Position numbers and translations under genes: made by a program
Notes under the pieces: generated by a model
Database searches by the model: none
Seen by the model: the letters and a program-made list of their open reading frames with translations, nothing else
What the model was told of the DNA's origin: nothing
Shown here: positions 20,704 through 28,835 of the stretch, one piece after another
Layout: each line of letters begins with the position of its first letter
How positions within the stretch are numbered: position 1 is the first letter of the stretch
Assembly (NCBI GenBank): GCA_030267965.1
Contig: BRYA01000284.1
Location: 1-34,997, forward strand
DNA from: Triparma columacea
Taxonomy: Eukaryota > Sar > Bolidophyceae > Parmales > Triparmaceae
DNA length: 34,997 nucleotides
Reading direction: 5' to 3'

Positions 20704-21624
20704 ATGCGACGCGGACTCTTAAATCACTTTCAGAACCTTGACAACCATACTGAAAGTATTATCTCAAAACCTTTAGATGCAAAACCACATTCTGATTCAA
20801 CACCGCACAACGATCGGAGCTTTCATCCGCCCAAACGATCATCTTGCATAGTTCTTGTCTTCCTTATTCTCTTCTTCACGATCTACTTGTTGGAGAGCAG
20901 AATGTCAACCCCCTCAATCGACATCCAGGTCAGCAAACACAGCGGTTTCCCTCCCAACATCCAGGGGAGAACCCCACCGATCATCCAATCTAAAATTCAG
21001 CGCACAGCTTTCGTCGTGAGCGTTTCAAATGGCAGCGACGCTCGCTCGCAAAGAACCGAAATACTACTCTCTGATCTCGGTTTCATCGTCAAATTTGTCA
21101 AGCCATTCGACCTTGACGTAATCAAAGCCTCGTATCCCAATGAATCGATTGAACAAACTAAAGTGCTGTCGCACATGACCACAGTTCTCGAAATTATGAA
21201 GACAGCGAAAGAAGAGTGGATATACGTATTTGAGGACGACATTGCACATCACGAGTACGTTACATTGTCATCCATTGTAGCCCACGAAAGGACAAGTACC
21301 CGTATGTTTTATTTGGGCGTGTGCTCGGGGGGTTGGAATTGGCCTTGGAATTGGCCTTGGAATTCGCCAGAATGTACGAGGGAGAAGTGCTGCGGCAGAT
21401 GCGCGCACGCTATGGCATTTTCGGCGACCTGCCGGACTGAGTTCTTGAGCTTCGTAGAATCTGGCCTGGCCCCACCAAGCAATTACTTTGACGTGCTTTT
21501 TGAAGCTTATTGTTTAGCGAACGACGGCTTTGAAGTTTATGGATATGAGGGGAAGGGACAGGAAGGAGGTCACAGAGGGGGCTTTTATCAAGATCGGAAA
21601 GAATTTAAGACGGGGATTGGGTGA
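20704..21624 (+). CDS. GT25-like glycosyltransferase, type II membrane protein
   Basis: Intronless, 306 residues, ATG at 20704. A cytosolic tail of ~47 residues is followed by one membrane helix (CIVLVFLILFFTIYLLE, ~48-64). The luminal part has TAFVVSVSNGSDARSQRTEI (starting at 101), KVLSHMTTVLEIMKTAKEEW, then YVFEDDI (acidic pair at 178-179, the DxD-type metal/nucleotide-sugar site) and MFYLGVCSGG, with GRCAHAMAFS further on. The order 'name and position of acceptor list, S-H at helix start, EDD, YLG, G-x-x-A-x-x-x-S' is that of glycosyltransferase family 25. It is shorter than animal collagen galactosyltransferases and has a WNWPWNWPWN insertion after the YLG segment. Donor and acceptor are unknown. 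An AATAAA lies 45 bp after the stop. Confidence 0.75.
   Translation: MRRGLLNHFQNLDNHTESIISKPLDAKPHSDSTPHNDRSFHPPKRSSCIVLVFLILFFTIYLLESRMSTPSIDIQVSKHSGFPPNIQGRTPPIIQSKIQRTAFVVSVSNGSDARSQRTEILLSDLGFIVKFVKPFDLDVIKASYPNESIEQTKVLSHMTTVLEIMKTAKEEWIYVFEDDIAHHEYVTLSSIVAHERTSTRMFYLGVCSGGWNWPWNWPWNSPECTREKCCGRCAHAMAFSATCRTEFLSFVESGLAPPSNYFDVLFEAYCLANDGFEVYGYEGKGQEGGHRGGFYQDRKEFKTGIG
21335..21362 (+). repeat. 12-bp tandem repeat coding NWPW in the glycosyltransferase
   Basis: ggaattggcctt occurs twice in a row, followed by a partial copy (ggaa). It encodes (NWPW)2N, an unusual tryptophan-proline insertion inside the putative catalytic domain. Confidence 0.85.
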
Positions 21625-21668
21625 TTACAGGGGTCATTGTGTCTCCTCCGTGACGACTGGTCAAATTT

Positions 21669-21674
21669 AATAAA
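21669..21674 (+). terminator. Possible poly(A) signal AATAAA
   Basis: AATAAA sits 45 bp after the stop of the GT25-like gene and 36 bp before the stop of the convergent gene. It is the only canonical hexamer near that 3' end. Whether this organism uses the hexamer is unknown. Confidence 0.35.
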
Positions 21675-21709
21675 ACGTTTCTCCTTTTCACTCAACCCTT
21701 TCCGTCACG

Positions 21710-24247
21710 TTAATTAAACCCCTTTGCAATTTCATCATAATCCTTCCCCGCCTCCGCCTCGGACCGCCGTTCACCCAATGCAAAAACCATCTTCTCGACG
21801 CACACCTTCAACTCCTCCTCCTCCCCTCCCATTTCGAAACTTTCCCTCCTAATCTCTCTCCACCTGTTAGCCTTATGGCACGCCCTGATGGCATCAAATA
21901 CCTTCCACATTGCGTTCTCGTCCACGGGGTCCGTTTTCTCTTCTTCATCATCGTCGTCATCACCGACACGGCTCACTGCCGTGACCCTTTCGCGAAGATC
22001 CGAGTACCCCTCTAACTCAATCGGGTATATAATTAATAAACTGCTCATCACCCTTCTCATTTTTTTGCACCAAACCATCCTCCCTCTCCCGAAGGACGTT
22101 TCACACATCTCCAACAATAGAACCAGCCGACGAAGCCCAAATAGAAAAGTGGGCGTAACATCTGAATCACTCAGCGAGGATAGCACACGGAGCGCAAAAT
22201 CGTACTGTCGGCAGCGAATGCAGAGAGAAAGTGTAGACGCAATGTCGTGGGATATGGCGGGGAGAAGGGTGGTGAAGAGAGAGACCGAGCCACTGAGATT
22301 GGAAACGGCACCGCCCCGATCTCTGTTTGTGATGACGAACGTTGCGATCCTGTCTGATATAAGCGCAGCCTTTGCCAAATCCCCCCCGATCCACTTTTCC
22401 CAACCTTCGCTCCGAACTCTCTCGATGATTAATTTGACGCTGGCATCAGAGAACATGCAAACGGTGAGCCGTGCTCCCCACGTTAAACTGCACGTTGACA
22501 TGACTGCACCCAACGAGGGAATCATTTCAGGATGTCTCCCGAAATGCCCTAACAGTTCCACGAGAAAATCGACGCCATCAAATATCCGCATGCACACTCC
22601 CAGCACCTCTTCCACGACAAACCTACTTTGATCCATCGTTATGACCTCAACAATCCTCCTCTTGTATGCTCCTCGTGACTCGCCGTCGGCAGCACCCCAA
22701 AACGCTTCAAGACCGTCGATGGCCAGTAGTCGTCCCCTCTCCATCATCTCAACGTCACAGTCGTCGCTAGTTTTCCACCAACCGACAGCCTCCATCTTCC
22801 TCACGTTTCCCATTACACGGCCAGCTTTCCTGAAGGTAATTTTCTTTTCTTTCTCCTCCAGAATCCTCAACGCCCTCTCGATCCCTCTCTCCGCGACCTC
22901 CACATCGCACCCTTCTCTCACGTGCTCCGTGACGGCCTCATGCAGTCTCCTTCCCCTCTCTTCCCCAACTTGGACCCCCGAGCACCTCCAGACTTCGCCA
23001 AGAACGACGTCGGCGAGACCCCTGACAACATCTGCCTCCCAGACAAGTATCCTAGATACAAAGTCAACGGCAGCTCCTTGGACAAGAGGGTGTGGGGACG
23101 CGAAGTACTCGCAAACCGACAAAATTGTGGCCTTGACATCCCACTCTCCCCTCCCTTCTGTCAGCTTGCCCACGATTGTATTCATAAGCTCGACGCATGT
23201 CTTGACGAGGCCGATGTTTTGGCCGGTAACTTTAACAACTGTCGACACAATCTCCGTCGCGTAACCTCTGACGAACTCCGCCTTGTGGTCGAGCGTTATG
23301 AAAAGCTCGAGAACGGAAAGTGACACTGCCGCAGACTCTGCAGAGGACAAGGAACGGAGCAGCACTGAGAGGCACTCGTGGGTCGGGAGGAGCGGGTGAG
23401 GCAAAGACGGCAAAGGGGAGGTGGTTATCCAGAGCTCAGCAAGCTTTGACTTGAAAATGTGGGAAACTACACGGCCGGCACGACGGACAGATCCGTCGTG
23501 GTGCTCCTCGGCGCGAACAACTATGAGAACGACATCGGAGCAGAGATTCTCCTTCGCTAGGAGGAAGGGATGTTTGGATAGGACGTTGAAGATAGACTCC
23601 AGCGCGTAGTAACCCACGGCCGCGAGGGGGTGGAGGGTCGAACTTACGAACATTTTTGTAATGTAGAGGATGAGCGGAGTTTGAGTTGGAGAGAGTTCGC
23701 AGGCAATGAGAGTTAGAGCGAGGTTGCCACCGAGAATGCTCGAGCCGCTTTCGCTGATGGCATAGTCAGAGATGATCCTGCGTACGTACTCAAGTAACGC
23801 AGTTATTTCTCGAGGGCTCCGACTGGAATCAGTGTAAGCTGCAGTGGCCGCGGCGGAAGCACGCAGGGACCGTATACCGGCGGAAGTTATCGCAGGCTCA
23901 AAACCTTGGCGCCGAAGCGCGGAGAGAAGGTCGCGAATGTAGGAAAGGATGACTTGTGCTGCGTCTTGTCTACGTTGGGGCCTTGGAGCTCCAAGGAGGC
24001 TGTAGATCAGTGGAAGGGGGGGCACAGGGAGAGGATTGTATACACGCAACGTCACAGAGTCTTGATTGGACGTTGGTTTAGGTTGTGGGGTCATGAACGA
24101 GAGCAATGTTTGATGGGAATCGTGCGAGAAGATCTGCCTGGTATAGTTGATTGTGGTTTCTATTGCGCCAGACTCTTCGTTTTCGACGATTGAGACATTT
24201 GCAATGGTTGAATCATTCGAAGAAGTGTCGATAGATTGTGTAGACAT
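21710..24247 (-). CDS. Large helical-repeat-like protein, unknown function
   Basis: One uninterrupted reading frame of 845 residues, unusual here because nearly all neighbours have introns. The protein is rich in Leu, Val and Ala, with many amphipathic helices of ~15-20 residues (LIYSLLGAPRPQRRQDAA, FAVE-type pairs such as SVCEYFASPHPLVQGAAVD and VSRILVWEADVVRGLADVVL). That is the look of an ARM/HEAT-type alpha solenoid, although I cannot assign a named repeat. An acidic patch (DDDDDEEEK) lies near residue 770. No signal peptide, membrane span or catalytic motif is visible. The ATG at 24247 is 68 bp from the divergent start at 24316. The N-terminal ~45 residues are Ser/Thr/Asn-rich and probably disordered. 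Confidence 0.75.
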   Translation of the reverse strand: MSTQSIDTSSNDSTIANVSIVENEESGAIETTINYTRQIFSHDSHQTLLSFMTPQPKPTSNQDSVTLRVYNPLPVPPLPLIYSLLGAPRPQRRQDAAQVILSYIRDLLSALRRQGFEPAITSAGIRSLRASAAATAAYTDSSRSPREITALLEYVRRIISDYAISESGSSILGGNLALTLIACELSPTQTPLILYITKMFVSSTLHPLAAVGYYALESIFNVLSKHPFLLAKENLCSDVVLIVVRAEEHHDGSVRRAGRVVSHIFKSKLAELWITTSPLPSLPHPLLPTHECLSVLLRSLSSAESAAVSLSVLELFITLDHKAEFVRGYATEIVSTVVKVTGQNIGLVKTCVELMNTIVGKLTEGRGEWDVKATILSVCEYFASPHPLVQGAAVDFVSRILVWEADVVRGLADVVLGEVWRCSGVQVGEERGRRLHEAVTEHVREGCDVEVAERGIERALRILEEKEKKITFRKAGRVMGNVRKMEAVGWWKTSDDCDVEMMERGRLLAIDGLEAFWGAADGESRGAYKRRIVEVITMDQSRFVVEEVLGVCMRIFDGVDFLVELLGHFGRHPEMIPSLGAVMSTCSLTWGARLTVCMFSDASVKLIIERVRSEGWEKWIGGDLAKAALISDRIATFVITNRDRGGAVSNLSGSVSLFTTLLPAISHDIASTLSLCIRCRQYDFALRVLSSLSDSDVTPTFLFGLRRLVLLLEMCETSFGRGRMVWCKKMRRVMSSLLIIYPIELEGYSDLRERVTAVSRVGDDDDDEEEKTDPVDENAMWKVFDAIRACHKANRWREIRRESFEMGGEEEELKVCVEKMVFALGERRSEAEAGKDYDEIAKGFN

Positions 24248-24315
24248 TGCAAAATTGTGCCTTGAGGTTATGATTCTGTTTTCGGGTTTGATTTTTGGGT
24301 ACTTTTCATCATATT

Positions 24316-25810
24316 ATGTCAAAGAAAACTACTCCAAAGCACGCTACGTTTCGCCAAGGGTGGTGCACGCCATTCAAGGTAAAGCAGAAAGTACCCAAGT
24401 ATCTTCCTCAGCCTAAAGAAGTTCTTGAAGTTGTCAAAGACAAGAATGACGAAATAGTCGTTATAACATCCTCACCAAGTACTGACATTTCTTCCTCTGT
24501 TGAAGACGATAGTGTCAGAAACTTGCCCATTCAAGAGGTTGTAACTGCATCCTCAGGAGTAGGGCGTCGCTGTAGCCAAGGAGGAGTCAGCCAGGGTGGG
24601 ATAAGTGAACTTACAGATGGCGAAATCGAGTGTTGGGAAAAGGCAAACCCAACATCATCTCCTACAGACTCACCAACATCATATCCTACCGACTCATTAA
24701 CATCATCTCCTACGACAAACCCAACATCATCTCCAACGACAAACCCAACATCATCTCCTACCCATTCACCAACATCATCTCCCACGACAAACCCACCAAC
24801 ATCATGGGGTTGGGAGAAGGGGGGGGGGAATGGCGGGGAGGGGACACAAAAGAACATACCACCGCCATCACCAAGCCCTTCGTCCCACGCTTCTCTCTTT
24901 CACGACGTCGCCGACCTACAATCCACAACAACGACAGAGGGCACTACGGCAACCCCTCCTAAGACTCCGGCATTCAATATCATCCAGCGCCCGTCGCTCT
25001 CTCCTCCTCCCTGTGCGAAACTAAGCAACAGAGTCGTCCCATTGCTCGAGTTGGAAGAGACTATCCGCTTCACTTCACCTAGCACTTGTGTTTCAGATTT
25101 GAGCAACGTGAGCAGGTGAGCATTTAGAAAAGTAGCTAAAACTACTCACCAATAATGATACATACATGATATACGTATATAACGCGTCCTTATCTTACAT
25201 TCTGTCCCTAAACGCAGCCCTTCTCCTGATGTCAAAGTTAGTAAAAGTCATCGATACACTATCGAGGTGCCTGACTCAAGCGACGACGAAGAAGAGAAAA
25301 AGAGCTATGACGACAAAGCTGAGAACTACGACACATCAATCGATTCCCACCCTCCTGAGTCGTTCAATCTCGTTGAGCTAGCGTCGGCAACATCTGCGTC
25401 CATAAACCCTGACACATCCCAAATCACGACAGTCTACTACGTCAAAACATCTAAGAGCGACCCTTTTAGCAGCTTGGCTTGCCTGACGTCCCTCGCTCTA
25501 CCCCCATTAGCCGTCATCTTGTACCACACGTCTTCCTCCTCGCCTTCTGTCAATTTAGAACAGCTCGACGGGTGCCTCCATTCTCTCTCTAAGTCGTACA
25601 CGATCGTGAGGTGGTACGGCGAGGAATGGAGCGAGTGTAAACGGACGGTCGAGGCGGTCGTGGAGGTAAGAATGGAGGCGAAGAAATGCAACGGCGAAGG
25701 TAACCCTATCTCTAACGCGAAGAAAACGCTAACACTACCATTTTCACGACTCGCTTTCGTTTGACGCTTCGCTTGTCAAAGTTGGGTTTGACTGGATATA
25801 TCGGTATTAG
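24316..25810 (+). CDS. PTSSPT-repeat protein of unknown function
   Basis: Exons 24316-25115, 25218-25699 and 25782-25810 join in phase (2 then 1) for 436 residues. The start is the ATG before SKKTTPKHATF. A Ser/Thr-rich N-terminus leads into about six 8-residue units of type NPTSSPTT, then a second disordered stretch, an acidic patch (PDSSDDEEEKKSYDD) and a compact C-terminal domain (TTVYYVKTSKSDPFSSLACL ... YTIVRWYGEEWSECKRTV). PTSSPT-like repeats are common in diatom and parmalean proteins. I do not recognise the C-terminal domain. The last exon (ending VGFDWIYRY) is inferred from a GAAG|GTAAC donor and a CAAAG acceptor; without that splice the frame ends at 25764. No signal peptide is present, so a surface role is not supported. 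Confidence 0.65.
24646..24795 (+). repeat. 24-bp tandem repeat (six copies) coding (N/S)PTSSPT(D/T/H)
   Basis: Units such as aacccaacatcatctcctac plus four bases repeat in register from 24646, with a partial unit to about 24795. Most copies differ at a few positions. The encoded octapeptide is low-complexity and probably disordered or O-glycosylated if secreted. Confidence 0.9.
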
Positions 25811-25979
25811 GGAAAGAGAGGGATGAAATGACATTGTGGAGGGCGTTCGCAATTAACCGCAACAAATGTCGCACCACAACTCAAAGGATTAAGCGTTGAA
25901 ATTCCTAGTTCCAAATTTTTTTCTTCATATTTCCCCCTCACCACAACCACTTCACTCCGCCCCTCTTTAACTTGACGTA

Positions 25980-28378
25980 TTAAAGAAGATCCCAACCCTG
26001 CTCAGCTCTCGCCACTTCCTCTCCCTTGCCTTTTCCACCATCCTCTTTCCCCTCCCTTACCATTGTCCACTTTTCGATTTCCGTCATCTCCTTCCCGCCT
26101 TCTTCCACCTCCTTATAACCCTCCCCACCAGCAGCCTTCCTTACTACACTATCCTCATCATCCTTTTCCGCCCCCCTTAGCATTTCCAAACCCACGGCTG
26201 CACCCGCGATTAATGCAAAGACTGCGACGAGAGAGTGACGAGAAACCATTAGTTATATAATTGAGTGAGAATTAGGTGAATTGTGACGTCGTTCCTTCGC
26301 TCGCATCGTCGATTCTCACCTCCACCCCAGCTCCCTCCTCCCATGTCGCACTTCTCCGCCGTGATGCACGCGTTCGCCACCGCCATTCCAAATACCTGCA
26401 GCCCATTTAGTCCGCTCGCCACGATCGCCATCCGGGCCAGCGTCCTCTTCCCGCCCCTGTAAGCGTAGCGCCCGCGGTAAGACTCCCACATCCCGTAGCA
26501 GAGTAATACATTGACGAGCATTCCCAAGAAGCCCACGAGGCGGGCAAATCCAGGCGCTCCGAACCCGATCTCGCTCTTATGGTAAGAGGTGCACTGCTGG
26601 CCGGATTCCCCGATCTTCCAGATGCCGACGTTCACGTCGTTCGCGAAGTCGGCGCCCCCGACGACGAGGAAGGAGCAGGTGGTGTTTGACACCGCGCTTA
26701 GGAGGACGATGAGGACGGGAAGAACGTAGAGGATGATCAAGGTGAACTCACGGGGCTCAGTCGTTGCTAGCATTACGAAACTTACCGCAGAAGCGCTAGA
26801 ACTTCCATCTCTTTGGTTTGAAGCGTCGTCAAGCTGCGGACTCTTCCTGAAGACGGCGCTAGGAACGCTGTCAGGCATTAGATTGTAGGAGAAGTTGTAC
26901 TCGTAATCGGTGTTGTCAGTTTTCGTGGTGATCGTGGTGTTTTGGGACGTCGGGGAGTTTGATGCGTGGCCGGCGAAGGTCAAAGACGCCGTATTGGAGA
27001 CGGCATTGGGTCCGGCTTGGAGGGAGAACGCGGGGGGGGAGGAGAAGCGGGTTATCTTGGGCGGGGGGGAAAGGGTCGTTGCAGAGGGGGAGGTTGGGGA
27101 GGAGGTTCGGGAGGGGGGAGGGGGGCAGGGGGAGAAAGGGGGGGGGGTCGCTTCCTTCCTTACATCCTCCACAGCCTCTAGTTTCATAATGCCGACTGGA
27201 GTAGGCGAGAAGACGTCTCTCCTCTCCTCTACCGCTGTCGCATCACCCTCGAGTCTGTCTGTCTCATCCGCCTGAGGTTTGACCCCGGCTGGAGTAGGCG
27301 AGAAGACGTCCACCGCCGTCGCCTCACCCTCGAGTCTGTCTGTCTCTTTCGCCTGAGGTTTGACCCCGGCTGGAGTAGGCGAGAAGACGTCCACCGCCGT
27401 CGCCTCACCCTCGAGCCTCGTCGTTGTGACAGCCGGTGGTTTTCTGTCGTAGTCCGTGGGTGTGAAAATGTTGAAAGCAGCCTTGTCGACCTCGTCATAC
27501 TCAGGGACGTCCAGCTTCACCGGGGGGTCGGCGGCGGAGTCGGTGTCGATGCTGTCGCTAGCGTAGGCGGAGCGGTTGAATGTAACCGGTGGAGAGTCCC
27601 CCTCCTCATTCTCCGGTATCTCTACCAACACTGGTGACTCCGTGCTCGCAGAGTCCGATCCTTTGTCGTCGTTCATAGAGGTCACGCTGCCAGACGCGCT
27701 GCCTTCCACCCCCCCTCCCCCTTCAACCCACACCTCTGCCACATCTTCCCTCTTTGCGAAGCCTTGCGCGCTCGGGGTTACCTGGTCTTCCTTCTTCGTG
27801 TAATCAAAGTCCGGAGCGATGGGTGGCGCCCCTTCGAGCTCAAGAGGCATCCCTGCAACCCTGTCCTCGAGCTTCGTCTTCCTCGCCGACTCGAGGGTGG
27901 GGCTGACGCGAGGCCCGGGAGAGCGGGAGGACTGAGGGGGCTTCGGCGAAGCGAACCTTGTGATCTTCTCCTTCACCGTTAGATTGGAGGGGCTCGTGAA
28001 TTCCTCCTCGTCCTCAGGTGCACCAGTATCAGAACCAGCACCAACAGCAGCTAACGTTTTTGCAATGACATTGTTAACAACATTTTCCACAACTTCTGTG
28101 GCGACTCCTTTCACTTCTGTAGACACCTCATCCTTCACTCTGTCCTCCCCTCCATCCTCGACAACAAAATCATCCTCAACTTCATTCTGCACCATCTCTA
28201 CCATGACACCTGATGAAGATGACGAAGACGAGGGTCTTGATTCCTTAGAGTCATTTGATTCCTTAGAGTCAGTCAGTGTGACTACCCTGACATCCCCTCC
28301 CGCTTCTGAGGTTGTTGGAGAGTCACATAGACTATCACATGGAGTGTGAAAGTCAGAATCGTCGTCTTTACCTGGCAT
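25980..28378 (-). CDS. Four-span (MARVEL-like topology) membrane protein with long disordered N-terminus
   Basis: Exons on the minus strand 28378-26320 and 26221-25980 join in phase 1 (766 residues). The first ~520 residues are acidic, Pro/Ser-rich and low-complexity, with SPKPPQSSRSPGP-type phosphorylation motifs and a 27-residue repeat. The membrane part has four helices: EFTLIILYVLPVLIVLLSAV, GFARLVGFLGMLVNVLLCYG, MAIVASGLNGLQVFGMAVAN and, after the intron, GGVFALIAGAAVGLEMLRG. Two cysteine-containing loops follow spans 1 and 3. Four short-looped spans with both ends cytosolic resemble the MARVEL/tetraspan layout, but no sequence motif proves membership. The C-terminus is a charged Glu/Lys tail. 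A membrane organiser with a regulatory cytosolic N-domain is inferred. It diverges from the APP1-like gene. Confidence 0.72.
27191..27418 (-). repeat. 81-bp tandem repeat coding a 27-residue unit
   Basis: Two nearly identical units (RLEGEATAVDVFSPTPAGVK plus PQAKETD) and a third, diverged and partial unit lie head to tail. The first two differ by only a few bases (for example tttcgcc against atccgcc on the plus strand), indicating recent duplication. Each unit carries a VFSPTP motif, so the repeat multiplies a possible kinase or SH3/WW-type docking site. Confidence 0.9.
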
Positions 28379-28835
28379 TTGCTCGCTCTAATCAAATTGT
28401 GTCCGATTTAGAGTTTGATTTAGAGTTTAATTTGGGGTTAGAAAGTGGCAATGTGCAGTTCTCGTTGGCAGTAGAAAATTTACTATCTTATACTGGATAA
28501 ATAGACATAAGAAAAGCACAACACATTACTATGGCCTATAGAATCAATACGAGGCAATAATGTTTCAACAACATTGTCACTACAAGGATTAAAACACACC
28601 CTCTCACCATGTCAATCCAGTTCAAAATTTGGTTTGGCGATGATCCAGATCCAAGCAAGAAAAACAGTTCTTGATTTACAACTTCTCTCCTTCTTCCTCA
28701 ACGTGACATTTTTAGAGACTAACCCTCGTTAAGCTTTAACCAGAACGTTGCACCTCGTTCGTCCCTCTCTTACCCCTCTTAACTACCTCCAACACTCAAA
28801 ATCCCTGATCCCCCCCGACCCCGGATCCCTTAACC
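28379..28835. other. 457-bp divergent intergenic region
   Basis: It separates the starts of the four-span protein gene (minus) and the APP1-like gene (plus). It is AT-rich in its left half, C/T-rich near 28745-28830, and holds no convincing coding sequence. It presumably includes both promoters; no specific element is recognised. Confidence 0.5.

Noticed and set aside
22641..23264. Plus-strand ORFs (207 and 247 codons) opposite the 845-residue protein
   Set aside because: Ser/Thr-rich shadows of a long minus-strand frame; no recognisable domain.
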